NCBI RefSeq assembly: GCF_000504245.1
Contig: NZ_KI632509.1
Coordinates: 2,399,751-2,463,750 of the forward strand
Origin: Haloechinothrix halophila YIM 93223
GTDB lineage: Bacteria > Actinomycetota > Actinomycetes > Mycobacteriales > Pseudonocardiaceae
DNA length: 64,000 bases
Direction of reading: 5' to 3'
The notes beneath the pieces were generated by a model. That model saw only the letters and a program-made list of their open reading frames with translations, did not search any database and was not told the DNA's origin. The stretch's first letter is position 1. The number at the start of each line of letters is the position of its first letter. Shown piece after piece: positions 1-8,504 of the stretch. Position numbers and translations under genes: made by a program.

Positions 1-606
1 ACCGGCCAACGCCAGGGGGATGCGTTCGCCGAACTGCTCGACTACACCCAACGCGCCACCGCACGCCCCACCGAAGCCGGCGAAACACCGGTCGTGACCG
101 TGTCGATGACCCTCGACCAACTGCTGCGCCGCGACCCCCTCATCGACAGTGATCGGGCGGTGCAGCACATGCTGGGCGACACACCCACCCTGAACTGGGA
201 ATTACCGGTCACCGCCGAACAAGCCCGCCGCCTGGCCTGCGACGCCCGCCTCATCCCCGCCGTCCTCGGCTCCACCGGGGAAATCCTCGATCTGGGGCGT
301 GAGGTGCGCACCGCCACCCGCGCCCAACGCCGCGCCCTCGCCGCCCGCGACGGCGGCTGCATCATGTGTAGCCGCACCGTGCGGTGGTGCCAAGTCCACC
401 ACATCAACTGGTGGGAACACGGCGGCACCACCACCCTCGACAACCTCTGCCTCCTGTGCACCGCCTGCCACCGACTCGTCCACCACGCCGGGTGGGAAGT
501 CCGCATGACCACCAACGGCACACCCGAATGCCTCCCACCCGAATGGCTCGACCCGGCGCGTCAACCCAGACGGTTCACCGCACCCCATACCGAACCCCTC
601 GGCTAG
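1..606 (+). CDS. HNH endonuclease with DUF222-type N-terminus (5' truncated)
   Basis: The reading frame is open from the first base, so the gene starts outside the window; 201 residues are visible. The C-terminal half has the HNH nuclease signature: a zinc-type CIMC pair (residues 120-123), His-His-Ile at about 133-135, a Gly-Gly-Thr-Thr stretch with a following Asn, and a second Cys-x-x-Cys followed by HRLVHH. This is the layout of the many actinobacterial DUF222/HNH proteins, often found in multiple copies and on mobile DNA. The substrate is unknown. It is probably a metal-dependent DNA endonuclease; a homing or defence role would be speculation. Confidence 0.8.
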   Translation, partial: TGQRQGDAFAELLDYTQRATARPTEAGETPVVTVSMTLDQLLRRDPLIDSDRAVQHMLGDTPTLNWELPVTAEQARRLACDARLIPAVLGSTGEILDLGREVRTATRAQRRALAARDGGCIMCSRTVRWCQVHHINWWEHGGTTTLDNLCLLCTACHRLVHHAGWEVRMTTNGTPECLPPEWLDPARQPRRFTAPHTEPLG

Positions 607-662
607 CGCCCCACGGGGAGCAGACAATCACACACCGGCCCACCGCGACCAGCACCACTGGC

Positions 663-677
663 CGCGGCACAGCCGCG
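663..677. terminator. GC hairpin after the HNH gene
   Basis: CGCGGC and GCCGCG (663-668 and 672-677) form a perfect 6-bp stem with a 3-base loop, 57 bases past the HNH stop. There is no U-tract, so termination is inferred from position only. Confidence 0.3.
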
Positions 678-711
678 CGCTCGTATCGTCATCGTCCGGG
701 TAGTCCCATAG

Positions 712-725
712 TGGAACGTGTTCTG
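712..725. promoter_or_regulatory. KstR-like operator, site 1
   Basis: TGGAACGTGTTCTG contains a perfect GAAC-GT-GTTC palindrome. It fits the KstR consensus TnnAACnnGTTnnA except at the last base. KstR is the TetR-family repressor of cholesterol catabolism in actinobacteria. The assignment is a pattern match only. Confidence 0.4.
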
Positions 726-740
726 CTTCTTATCGGACAT

Positions 741-752
741 GTGTATGTACAC
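741..752. promoter_or_regulatory. Perfect palindrome GTGTA-TG-TACAC
   Basis: A 5-2-5 perfect inverted repeat lies between the two KstR-like sites, upstream of the first gene of the putative catabolic cluster. It could be a second operator; no protein can be assigned. Confidence 0.3.
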
Positions 753-768
753 GAGTCTTCCCAATATC

Positions 769-782
769 TATAACATGTTCTA
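769..782. promoter_or_regulatory. KstR-like operator, site 2
   Basis: TATAACATGTTCTA matches every fixed position of the KstR consensus TnnAACnnGTTnnA. It ends 10 bases before the preferred start codon at 793, a position where a bound repressor would block the promoter. The downstream genes resemble steroid-regulon members, which supports the assignment. Confidence 0.55.
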
Positions 783-792
783 TTCTGATCGC

Positions 793-2016
793 ATGAGTGG
801 CAGGTATCGCGAGCTGGCGCGGGCCGACCTCGCCACGCTCGTGCCCGAGCTGCTGCTGATTGGGCAGCTGATCGACCGCTCGGGCATGGCGTGGTGCATC
901 TCGACGCTCGGCCGCGAGGAGATGCTCCAGGTCGCGATCGAGGAGTGGATGGCGGCCAGTCCGATCTACACCAAGCGGATGCAGCGCGCGCTCGACTTCG
1001 AGGGAACCGACGTACCGACGATCTTCAAGGGACTGCAGCTCGACATCGGCGCGCCCCCGCAGTTCATGGACTTCCGCTACAACGTCACCGACGCCAACCA
1101 CGGCACTTTTCACCTGGACCATTGCGGCGCGCTGATGGACGTCGAACCCATGGGCGACGCCTACGTCACCGGCATGTGCCACGACATCGAGGATCCCACC
1201 TTCGACGCCACCGCCGTCGCCACCAACCCGAAGGCGCAGGTGCGGCCAGTGCACCGGCCTCCGCGCAAGCCCGCTGATCGGCACCCCCACTGCGAGTGGA
1301 CGGTCACCATCGACGAGTCCCACCCACCGGTCAGCGAGTCCGCTGGCTGCACCGCGACGCGTCGGACCCATGCCGCCTCGCTCGAACTGGACCCGATCGA
1401 CCCCGGCGATGACGGCAAGGCTGACTATTCGGGACCGCTGCTGTCCGATCTGGACTTCGCTGAGTTCTCCGCTTCCGCGTTGGCCCGGATCGCCGATGAG
1501 GTGTGCCTGCAGATGCACCTGCTCTACCTCGGGTTTCGACGCGCCGTCACCGCCAGGCTTGAGCCGGACGAGGCTCGGGAGCTGTGCCTAAAGCAACTCA
1601 TCGGCATCGCCGGGATCGCCGCCGAGCGCATCCACCGTGCGCTACGACTGCCGAGCGGTGTCGCGGGTGCCGTCGCCGTGCTCCGGCTGCACCCGCTGCT
1701 CAATCCCGCTGCCTACGTCACCGCGGAGTTCGGCGACGACGCCGTCGTGGTTCGCCGATCGCTCGCTCACGATGACGACGCCTGGCTCGCGCTGTGCGGG
1801 CCGGAGTCCATCGCGCCGTTGCAGGCGATCGTGCGCGCCGTCGACCCGCGACTGGACGTCGCCGTCGTCGGAGACGCGACGGCGTGGCGGTGCCGCGTCG
1901 TCGAGCGCGCCGAGTCAGCCGCGGAGTTCGACGAGGTCGCCGTTACCCGGGTCAGCACCGGGGCGTCGTTCCAGTTCGAGCCACGTCATTCCCTGCCCAT
2001 CACACCCGTTGGATAG
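793..2016 (+). CDS. Conserved protein of actinobacterial steroid-catabolism clusters (Rv3531c-like)
   Basis: A 407-residue soluble protein with no catalytic motif I can name. From memory it resembles the uncharacterised Rv3531c family: shared stretches include IDRSGMAW near the N-terminus, GAPPQFMDFRY, a GALMDVEPMG segment and a HIEDPTFDA-like segment. Those proteins sit in the KstR steroid regulon; this similarity was not verified. ATG 793 is preferred over the in-frame ATGs at 718 and 775 because the 775 ATG lies inside the operator-like palindrome and the upstream residues do not look coding. It is 3 bases from the Ddn-like gene and probably its operon leader. Function unknown. Confidence 0.6.
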   Translation: MSGRYRELARADLATLVPELLLIGQLIDRSGMAWCISTLGREEMLQVAIEEWMAASPIYTKRMQRALDFEGTDVPTIFKGLQLDIGAPPQFMDFRYNVTDANHGTFHLDHCGALMDVEPMGDAYVTGMCHDIEDPTFDATAVATNPKAQVRPVHRPPRKPADRHPHCEWTVTIDESHPPVSESAGCTATRRTHAASLELDPIDPGDDGKADYSGPLLSDLDFAEFSASALARIADEVCLQMHLLYLGFRRAVTARLEPDEARELCLKQLIGIAGIAAERIHRALRLPSGVAGAVAVLRLHPLLNPAAYVTAEFGDDAVVVRRSLAHDDDAWLALCGPESIAPLQAIVRAVDPRLDVAVVGDATAWRCRVVERAESAAEFDEVAVTRVSTGASFQFEPRHSLPITPVG

Positions 2017-2019
2017 CCC

Positions 2020-2517
2020 ATGGTCAGCTCTGCACGACGTCTCAAGCCGCGCCCTAAGGGGCTCGATTCGCCGCTGGTGCCGAAATTGATGAAGGTTGGC
2101 AGCAAGGCGCAGGTCTGGGTGTATCGGCGGACCAACGGTCGTATCGCCAGCAAGTGGCGTATCGGGTCCGCGTTCCGCAAACCCGTCGATTTGTTGCTGC
2201 TCGACCATCGGGGTCGCAAATCCGGGACGGTCTATACGATTCCGCTGTTGTATTTGGCGGACGGCGAGAACGTCGTCGTGGTTGCCTCGCAGGGTGGGCT
2301 GCCGCGCCACCCGCAGTGGTACCGCAATCTGTGCGCCAACCCGGACACCCAGGTGCGCATCAAGTCGGAGGTGCGGCCGGTGCGTGCCCGTACCGCGAGC
2401 AGCGAGGAGCGCGAGCGGCTGTGGCGCCGGCTTGTCGAGTTGTATTCCGATTTCGATAGTTATCAGTCGTGGACGGACCGTGAGATCCCGGTCGTGATTC
2501 TCGAGCCCCGTCACTGA
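2020..2517 (+). CDS. Deazaflavin (F420)-dependent nitroreductase/quinone reductase family protein
   Basis: 165 residues matching the small split-barrel Ddn family, which binds F420H2 and reduces quinones or nitro compounds. The diagnostic stretch is LLLDHRGRKSGTVYTIPLLY followed by VVVASQGG and HPQWYRNLCANPD, where the family contacts the cofactor. The length is typical for the family. It lies 3 bases after the preceding gene and 10 bases before the acyl-CoA ligase gene, so it is probably co-transcribed with them. In mycobacteria related proteins occur among steroid-regulon genes, consistent with the KstR-like sites upstream. The physiological substrate is unknown. Confidence 0.8.
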   Translation: MVSSARRLKPRPKGLDSPLVPKLMKVGSKAQVWVYRRTNGRIASKWRIGSAFRKPVDLLLLDHRGRKSGTVYTIPLLYLADGENVVVVASQGGLPRHPQWYRNLCANPDTQVRIKSEVRPVRARTASSEERERLWRRLVELYSDFDSYQSWTDREIPVVILEPRH

Positions 2518-2527
2518 GGAGTGCGCC

Positions 2528-4126
2528 ATGGCTGACACGGTCCAGCAGCTGCTGCTCGCCAACGCCGACCGGGACGATGTCGGTGTGCGGTTCGGGGATC
2601 GGTGCTGGACGTGGCGGGAGTACGTCGCCGAGAGCCTGGCGCGCGCGGCCGTCATCACCGGTGGGTTCGACTCCGACCGGCCGCCACACGTTGGGGTGTT
2701 GCTGGAGAACACCCCGGAGATGGCGATGGCGCTCGCGGCGGGCGCGCTCGGTGGTTACGTCACGGTGGGCCTCAATGCCACGCGTAGGGGAGAGGCGCTG
2801 GCCCGCGACGTCCGCAAGGCGGACTGCCAGTTCGTGCTCACCGACTCGCGGCATCTGCCGCTGCTGGACGGCCTGTCGTTGGACGGTGTGCGAGTCATCG
2901 ACACCGATGCCGCGGAGTGGTCCCGGTTGGTGGCGGACGCACCCCGCGATCGGGAGTTCCGCACGGTCGATTCGATGGACACATTCATGTTGATCTTCAC
3001 GTCGGGTACCAGTGGTGAGCCGAAGGCGGTGCGGGTCAGCAACTTCATGGTGACCATGTCTGGGACGCACCTGGTTGAGCGGTTCAGTCTCACCGATGAC
3101 GATGTGTGTTACGTGTCGATGCCGTTGTTCCATTCGAATGCGGTTGTTGCTGGGTTTGGGCCCGCTGTCGCCTCTGGGGCGACGCTGGCGTTGGCGCGCA
3201 GGTTCAGCGCTACCGGTTTCCTCGACGACGTCCGCCGGTACGGCGCGACGTATATGAACTATGTGGGCAAGCCGCTGGCGTATGTGCTCGCTACGCCGGA
3301 AAAGCCGGATGATGCGGACAATCCGCTGCGGATCGCGTTCGGTAACGAGGCGTCCGATCGCGACATCGTGGAGTTCGGCCGCCGGTTTGGCTGTGAGGTG
3401 TACGACTGTGGTTCGGATCGACCGAAAACGCCGATCATCATCAGTCGCACCGAGGGCACGCCGCCTAGTTCGATCGGGCAGCCGTGGGTAGGGTGTGGCC
3501 GTTTACGACCGGGAGACCCGCACCGAGTGCCCGCGGGCGGTGTTCGATGAGCACGGCGCGGTGACACAGACCTGGACGAGGCGGTCGGCGAGTTGGTCAA
3601 CACTCAGGGTGCGGGGATGTTCAGTGGCTACTACAACGACGAGGACGCCACCGCTGAGCGGCTCGACGGTGGCATGTACTGGTCGGGTGATCTCGCGTAC
3701 CGCGACGCGGATGGCTTCGTGTATCTGGCTGGTCGCGCGGGTGATTGGCTTCGGGTGGACGGTGAGAACCTCGCGGCGGCGCCGATCGAGCAGATCCTGC
3801 TGCGGCATCCCGCGATCAGCCAGGTCGCGGTCTACGGCGTGCCGGATGTCGACGTAGGTGACCAGCTGATGGCCGCGATCGTGCTGGTCAGCGGTGCCGA
3901 GCTGACGCAGGGGGAGCTGACGGAGTTCCTGGCCGCGCAGCCCGACCTGTCGCCGAAGGCGTGGCCCCGCTACGTGCGCATCGCGGCGGAACTACCGAGC
4001 ACCGCGACGAACAAGGTACTCAAACGAGAGCTGCAACGGCAGGGCGTCGACGTCGACGATCCACTGTGGATCCGCGCCGAACGCGGCAGGAACTACGCCG
4101 TGCGCGCCGCCGCGGAAAGAAGCTGA
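2528..4126 (+). pseudogene. FadD17-like acyl-CoA ligase, disrupted by single-base indels
   Basis: An ANL-superfamily fatty-acyl-CoA/steroid-acyl-CoA ligase (AMP forming). The N-terminal part holds the ATP-loop motif LIFTSGTSGEPKA (codons near 2991-3029). ATG 2528 follows GAGGAG. Reading frame 2 is left twice. At 3412-3432 the sequence FGSTENA, the conserved adenylate-binding motif, is found only in frame 1. At 3495-3568 the stretch VAVYDRETRTECPRAVFDEH is found only in frame 3. Frame 2 itself stops at 3548. Coding resumes in frame 2 from about 3569 with LDEAVGELVN and the C-terminal GDLAYRDADGFVYLAGR motif. Four indels that cancel in pairs explain this. It is either a recent pseudogene or has clustered sequencing errors. 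Confidence 0.75.
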
Positions 4127-4252
4127 CGGCCCCGGATGCGACGTTAGGCCCGTCGCCGAGCAGTGCGGCGGTGCAGGCAGTAGACAGTTTCAATTTCGTG
4201 TGACACCTGAATGCGCTGAATGTTGGGAGTGTCACGTCGATTGCTGGCCCCC

Positions 4253-4280
4253 TTGACGGAAAACCGACACGACGTACTGT
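4253..4280 (+). promoter_or_regulatory. Sigma-70-type promoter of the PLP enzyme gene
   Basis: TTGACG (4253-4258), a 16-base spacer and TACTGT (4275-4280) give a good -35/-10 pair. The transcript would start near 4287, leaving a leader of about 125 bases before the GTG start at 4413. No riboswitch was recognised in that leader. Confidence 0.5.
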
Positions 4281-4412
4281 TGGTTCATATAACGATGCTA
4301 CTGTTTCATTTTTGTATGGTGGCTGCCGGGTGTGTGCGGTGTTGTGTACGCCCGTCATAGCCGCGGCGAGGGTGAAGATCATTTATTCGTGTCCGGATCT
4401 CCGGAGGTTTCC

Positions 4413-5711
4413 GTGGGTAAGACTGGTGGGTCGGTGACGTCGCTGACTGAACAGCTCGATCACTCTGGTGAGTTGCGGCGTCGGGCGTGTGCTCGAACGC
4501 CTGGTGGGGTCCATTCGAATGTTCGGCTCGATGGGCCTGATGTCTTTCTGAAACGCGCTGAGGGAGCACGTCTGTATGACGTGGACGGCCGTGACTATGT
4601 CGACCATCTGCTCGGTCAGGGGCCTGCGTTTCTAGGCCACGCCCCTGACTTCCTCACCCGTGCGGTGCATGCGGCGTCGTGTGACGGTTTGATCCTCGGC
4701 GGGCAAGGTGAGTTGGAGGTCCGCGCGGCGGAGCTGGTGTGCGAGACGCTCGGCTGGCCGGACATGGTGCGCTTCGCGCTGAGTGGCACCGAGGCCGTGC
4801 AGGCAGCGTTGCGTCTGGCGAGGGCGGTCACCGGTCGCAGGCGTGTGATCCGGTTCGAAGGGCATTACCACGGATGGTTGGACAATGTGCTGATCGCTGA
4901 TCGGGATGGTGCGTGGGAGGCGGCGAGCGCGGGCCAGGTGTCGTCGCATCTCACAGACTTCACCGTCCTTCCGTGGAATGACGCCGACCTGCTCAGTGGC
5001 CTGCTCGAGCGGGACGGCGAGGAGATCGCCGCGGTGATCATGGAACCCATCATGATCAACTCCGGAGTGATCGAGCCAGCGCCGGGATATCTGGAGCGAG
5101 TGCGCAGACTGTGCTCGCGACGCGGCATCGTACTGATTTTCGACGAGGTCATCTCCGGCTTCCGCGTAGGCCCTGGTGGAGCCGCTCGCCGCTACGGGGT
5201 GACACCCGATCTCGCGCTGTATGGCAAAGCGCTCGGGGGCGGGTATCCGGTGGCCGCGCTCGCGGGCGGCGCTGACCTGATGTGTCGGATCGGGACGGGC
5301 GAAGTCAATCATGCCGGCACGTTCAATGCTTGGGCGCCGGGCATGGCCGCCGTCATCGCCACCCTCGAACACATCCGGGACGACCCGCCCTACACCACCA
5401 TCCTCGAGCACGGCACGAAGCTGATGGCAGGCATTCGCGAGATCGGAGAATCGCTCGGTGAGCCGCTGCGAGTCGAGGGGCTTCCGATGGCGTTCCACGT
5501 GTCGTTCGGCGACACCGAGGTGACCGACTATTGCGGCCTGCGACGGTTTCGTCTCGACCGCTACGCGAGCCTCGCACAGGTGCTCGTCGAACATGGCGTC
5601 TGGGTTGCACGCCGAGGCATCTGGTTCGTCTCCGCAGCACACGGACCCGCCGAGCTCGACGATGCCCTAACCCGGTTCAATTCCGCCTTCAAAGACTGGC
5701 TCAACCGTTAG
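4413..5711 (+). CDS. Class III PLP aminotransferase, glutamate-1-semialdehyde aminomutase-like
   Basis: 432 residues of the class III (fold I) aminotransferase family, nearest in pattern to glutamate-1-semialdehyde 2,1-aminomutase. Visible features are the phosphate-binding LSGTEAVQAALRLAR (about 123-137), HYHGW (151-155), the PLP-ring aspartate in LIFDEVISGFR (Asp244) and the Schiff-base lysine in LYGKALGGGYP (Lys272). GTG 4413 is chosen because GGAGG lies 5 bases upstream; the in-frame ATG at 4332 has no such site. The gene stands alone behind its own promoter, far from haem genes, so a dedicated hemL role is unlikely. It is better called an aminotransferase/aminomutase of unknown substrate. 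Confidence 0.8.
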   Translation: MGKTGGSVTSLTEQLDHSGELRRRACARTPGGVHSNVRLDGPDVFLKRAEGARLYDVDGRDYVDHLLGQGPAFLGHAPDFLTRAVHAASCDGLILGGQGELEVRAAELVCETLGWPDMVRFALSGTEAVQAALRLARAVTGRRRVIRFEGHYHGWLDNVLIADRDGAWEAASAGQVSSHLTDFTVLPWNDADLLSGLLERDGEEIAAVIMEPIMINSGVIEPAPGYLERVRRLCSRRGIVLIFDEVISGFRVGPGGAARRYGVTPDLALYGKALGGGYPVAALAGGADLMCRIGTGEVNHAGTFNAWAPGMAAVIATLEHIRDDPPYTTILEHGTKLMAGIREIGESLGEPLRVEGLPMAFHVSFGDTEVTDYCGLRRFRLDRYASLAQVLVEHGVWVARRGIWFVSAAHGPAELDDALTRFNSAFKDWLNR

Positions 5712-5726
5712 CATTCTGATAAATGA

Positions 5727-5736
5727 AACATATGTT
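5727..5736. promoter_or_regulatory. AACATATGTT palindrome
   Basis: A perfect 10-bp palindrome, extended outward by a matching TG/CA pair, lies between the PLP enzyme gene and the two-helix membrane protein locus. It is a possible operator; no regulator can be assigned. Confidence 0.3.
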
Positions 5737-5799
5737 GCACTAATCCTCAATCCGGTGGTACAAAGAGTCGTACCTGGCTCAGTCCTGGAGGAGGCGGCG

Positions 5800-6438
5800 A
5801 TGGCAGAACCCGCATACCGGGCGCCGAGTTACGGGTTAGAAGAAACATCGGTAGCCGGGTCCGAAGAGCCGTCAGGAATGACTGCTCGTACCGATGAGCG
5901 GGACGCCGAAGTTCACCGGGCTACTGATGTAGACCACGGTCTTGAACCGGAGAGTCATGGCGATGGCTACGACACCGTCCGCCAGGAGGCGACCGCAGAG
6001 TCGGGGACGTTGCCGCAGTCAGAGCCCCCGGTAACCCAGATAGACGAGACCACGGAGTTTGTGCGGCCCGCGCCGGTCGAAGACGAAAAGCCACGCTCGC
6101 GGCTCGGCGCGGCTGCCCCGCAGCGTCTCGGTGGGTCAGCCACCACCGCAACGGGAATCTGGATCGGCCTGGTGCTCGCGGCCGCTGGTTTGGCGGCGAT
6201 CGTCTACACCTGGCGAGAGGTTGCCGCGCTGACGAACGTCGCGGAGCAGATGCCGTACTTGGTCAGTGGCGGCATCGCGGGGCTGGTCCTCATTATCGCG
6301 GGCGCCACCGTGGTCGACGTGACGGTGCGCAGGAGAGACAGCAAGGAACGCACTGAGCAGCTTGCTCAGATGACGCAGGCGCTCGCCGAGGTCAGGGAGC
6401 TGCTGGAGTCTGAGCAGAGCGAGCGCAGGGCCGAGTAA
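5800..6438 (+). CDS. Two-helix membrane protein with acidic cytoplasmic-type N-terminus (family A)
   Basis: 212 residues. The first 120 are polar, acidic and low in order. Two hydrophobic segments follow (about 128-148 and 163-185), separated by a loop with EQMPYLVSGG. The C-terminal tail is a charged, probably coiled-coil helix with RRRD and repeated Glu/Leu. The start at ATG 5800 follows GGAGGAGG. The protein at 8501 is a full-length paralogue, and the two small proteins between share the Q-(M/L)-P-Y-x-x-S-G-G core. Two bases separate it from the next gene. Function unknown; a membrane scaffold or cell-surface assembly is a guess from the context. Confidence 0.7.
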   Translation: MAEPAYRAPSYGLEETSVAGSEEPSGMTARTDERDAEVHRATDVDHGLEPESHGDGYDTVRQEATAESGTLPQSEPPVTQIDETTEFVRPAPVEDEKPRSRLGAAAPQRLGGSATTATGIWIGLVLAAAGLAAIVYTWREVAALTNVAEQMPYLVSGGIAGLVLIIAGATVVDVTVRRRDSKERTEQLAQMTQALAEVRELLESEQSERRAE

Positions 6439-6440
6439 GC

Positions 6441-6827
6441 ATGACGACCTCCGAGATCGGCGTGTCCGCGCAGGCACCGGTTGGCGGCATCGACTCCGAG
6501 ACTCTCCGCCGTGCGATCGCCCTGGCGAGGGCGTGGCGAGATCCCGCGCTGCCTGGGTTCGCCTTCCTGCTGTTGCTCGCCGTGACCGGGAGCGTCGTGC
6601 TGGTGATCACCGTAGTCGCGACGACGGGCACGCCCTACGTAGCGCTACAGCTGCCGTATGTCATCTCCGGTGGCTTCGGTGGCGTCGCCCTGGTCGCGAT
6701 TGGCGCGCTGCTCGCGGCGGTGCAGGCCGAACGACATGACCGTGTCGCGGCCATCGAGCAAACCCGGGAGGTCGTCGACGAGGTCTGCGCGCTTACCGGC
6801 GCCGCGCTGCGCAGGTACCGGGACTGA
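6441..6827 (+). CDS. Small two-helix membrane protein (family B, copy 1)
   Basis: 128 residues. A short N-terminal helix with LRRAIALARAWRDPALPG precedes two hydrophobic segments (about 40-62 and 75-95), joined by a loop with LQLPYVISGG. A charged tail (AERHDRV and onward) ends the protein. It is clearly paralogous to the product at 6925: both have the ARAWRDPALPG motif and the same length. It starts 2 bases after the preceding stop, which indicates an operon. No enzymatic motif is seen. Confidence 0.7.
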   Translation: MTTSEIGVSAQAPVGGIDSETLRRAIALARAWRDPALPGFAFLLLLAVTGSVVLVITVVATTGTPYVALQLPYVISGGFGGVALVAIGALLAAVQAERHDRVAAIEQTREVVDEVCALTGAALRRYRD

Positions 6828-6924
6828 CCGGACCGGGGTTGCGGTAGTCGTCGCGTGGTCCGATGCTGGGCGTATGACTAACCCGGCTTGGTGCGTTCAT
6901 CCTGGCAGGTAGTGGCGGTCTGTG

Positions 6925-7308
6925 ATGCCGCGGCCAGGATTTGACGATGTCTCGCCGCAGGTAGGCGCCGGATCGGATGCCGAGACGCTCCAGCGGGCGA
7001 TCGCGCTCGTCCGGGCATGGCGCGATCCAGCCTTACCTGGGCTGGTATTCCTGATCGCGCTGGCCGTCACCGGTGGGGGAGCGATCGCATTCGTCGTGTT
7101 TCAAATCGTGGGCGTGCCCTACGTCGCGTTGCAGCTTCCATTCGTCGTCTCGGGAGCGCTGGGCGGCGCCGCACTCGTTATGACTGGCGCTCTGCTCGCG
7201 GCGGTGCTCGCCGAACGGCGCGACCGGGTCATAGCCCGCGCCGAAATGCGCGAGGTAGTGGACGAACTTTGTGCCATCGTTCATCTTGTCAGCCAACGTC
7301 GGCAGTGA
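6925..7308 (+). CDS. Small two-helix membrane protein (family B, copy 2)
   Basis: 127 residues, a tandem paralogue of the gene at 6441. It shares LQRAIALVRAWRDPALPG, two hydrophobic segments and a LQLPFVVSGA loop followed by an AERRDRV tail. A GTG at 6922 directly precedes ATG 6925, and either could be the start. It is separated from copy 1 by about 95 bases, so it may have its own promoter. Function unknown. Confidence 0.65.
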   Translation: MPRPGFDDVSPQVGAGSDAETLQRAIALVRAWRDPALPGLVFLIALAVTGGGAIAFVVFQIVGVPYVALQLPFVVSGALGGAALVMTGALLAAVLAERRDRVIARAEMREVVDELCAIVHLVSQRRQ

Positions 7309-7375
7309 ACCTCCGCTGTGTGGTCGTCGATCTGACAGCGCCAGCGTGACGGCGGTTCGCACGGCCTCGCGGTGA

Positions 7376-7404
7376 TTGACCGAGATTGGCGGCGAACGTA
7401 CATT
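7376..7404 (+). promoter_or_regulatory. Sigma-70-type promoter of the secreted protein gene
   Basis: TTGACC (7376-7381), a 17-base spacer and TACATT (7399-7404) make a near-consensus promoter. Transcription would start at about 7411, on the edge of an inverted repeat described separately. Confidence 0.55.
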
Positions 7405-7410
7405 AAACTC

Positions 7411-7433
7411 AGTGTATTGATAGATAAAACACT
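7411..7433. promoter_or_regulatory. Inverted repeat AGTGTATT ... AAAACACT over the predicted start site
   Basis: Arms 7411-7418 and 7426-7433 match at 7 of 8 positions around a 7-base centre. The placement directly at the predicted transcription start suggests a repressor operator. Confidence 0.35.
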
Positions 7434-7478
7434 CGGAGTGCTGGCGTGGTCACCGGCGCGAGAAATCAGGAGCCACTC

Positions 7479-8504
7479 GTGACATTTCGGCGCAGCGTCG
7501 TGTTACTCGCCGTGGGGTTGCTGATCGCGTTGTTCGGCCCGGTTGCGCAGGCAGCGGAAAACGGGTCGGCGACTGTCGGTACCCAGACCGAAGCGTGGTA
7601 CGTGACGACCACAAGTGAGTCGTGTTCCACCACGGCCCTTGACTGTTCCCTGCTGCCGCCACCGGACTATCCCAAGAACACACTGCACGTCGGCGTCTCG
7701 GGCGGTACGCCGACCGCGGCGACCTATATCGAACTGGACCTCTTCAGCGCCAACATCCCGCTGGGAGCGATCTTCACGAAGGGCACGCTGACGCTGCCCG
7801 TCGACATGGCACCATCCGACGGCACGCTGCGGCAGGACATGGCCAAGCTCCGAGTCTGCCAGGTCACCGACTTCTTCAGCGCCGCCGAGGCATCGCCGCA
7901 GAAGCCACCGGAGACCGACTGCAAAGCGGCCTCGGCCAACGCCACCTACTCGGCGAAGCCAGCGCCGACGTTCCACGTCGACCTCAAGCCGTTCCTGGCG
8001 GGATGGGCGCAAGGCGACCCGGCCGCGCTGGCGATCATGCCCGCACCGAAAGCTGTAAAGGATTCCGAGACATGGCATGTCGCGTTCTTCGGCAAGGACT
8101 ACGGCGCTGGCCAGCAGGAGGACGTGCCGGTCTCGATGGAGAACGGCGATCCCAAGTCCATCACCGCGAAGCTGAGCTACAAGTCAGACGAGCCTGACAT
8201 TCCTCCGCCTCCGCCACCGCCGGAGATCGGGATCGCTCCGCCACTGGCGCCGAGCCCGCCACCGGTGAGTCCGATCGACACCACACTGCCCGAGTTCGGC
8301 GGGGATGCACCCGCGCCTAAGGTCGAACCACCGCCAGAGACGGCCAAACCAGCGCCACAGCCGGTCGCGGCTCCCGAGTTCATCACTGTCGGCTACAAGT
8401 ACCCGATCGCGTGGATCATGCCGCTGTTGCTGCTCATCGGGTTCGCCATGACGGGGCATTCGCTGACGCGAAGTCTGGAACGGCCTGGAGGTTCGCTGGC
8501 ATGA
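7479..8504 (+). CDS. Secreted proline-rich protein with C-terminal membrane anchor
   Basis: 341 residues from GTG 7479, which has CAGGAG 7 bases upstream and gives a clean signal peptide: a FRR start, a hydrophobic core and AQA-A cleavage near residue 26. The in-frame GTG 7446 would bury the signal. Residues about 30-235 form an extracellular domain with two Cys-containing stretches (CSTTALDC and the pair in VCQVTDFF...TDC). Next come a Pro-rich spacer (about 245-310) and a single transmembrane helix (about 320-338). The fold recalls DNRLRE-type surface domains, but I am not certain. The stop overlaps the next start (ATGA), so it is translationally coupled to the family A paralogue. Confidence 0.7.
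   Translation: MTFRRSVVLLAVGLLIALFGPVAQAAENGSATVGTQTEAWYVTTTSESCSTTALDCSLLPPPDYPKNTLHVGVSGGTPTAATYIELDLFSANIPLGAIFTKGTLTLPVDMAPSDGTLRQDMAKLRVCQVTDFFSAAEASPQKPPETDCKAASANATYSAKPAPTFHVDLKPFLAGWAQGDPAALAIMPAPKAVKDSETWHVAFFGKDYGAGQQEDVPVSMENGDPKSITAKLSYKSDEPDIPPPPPPPEIGIAPPLAPSPPPVSPIDTTLPEFGGDAPAPKVEPPPETAKPAPQPVAAPEFITVGYKYPIAWIMPLLLLIGFAMTGHSLTRSLERPGGSLA

Noticed and set aside
4287-4412. Riboswitch in the leader of the PLP enzyme gene
   Set aside because: The leader of about 125 bases invites one, but no known riboswitch core was recognised.
4413-5711. Assignment as hemL (haem synthesis)
   Set aside because: Motifs are shared by the whole class III family, and no haem genes are nearby, so the specific name was withheld.
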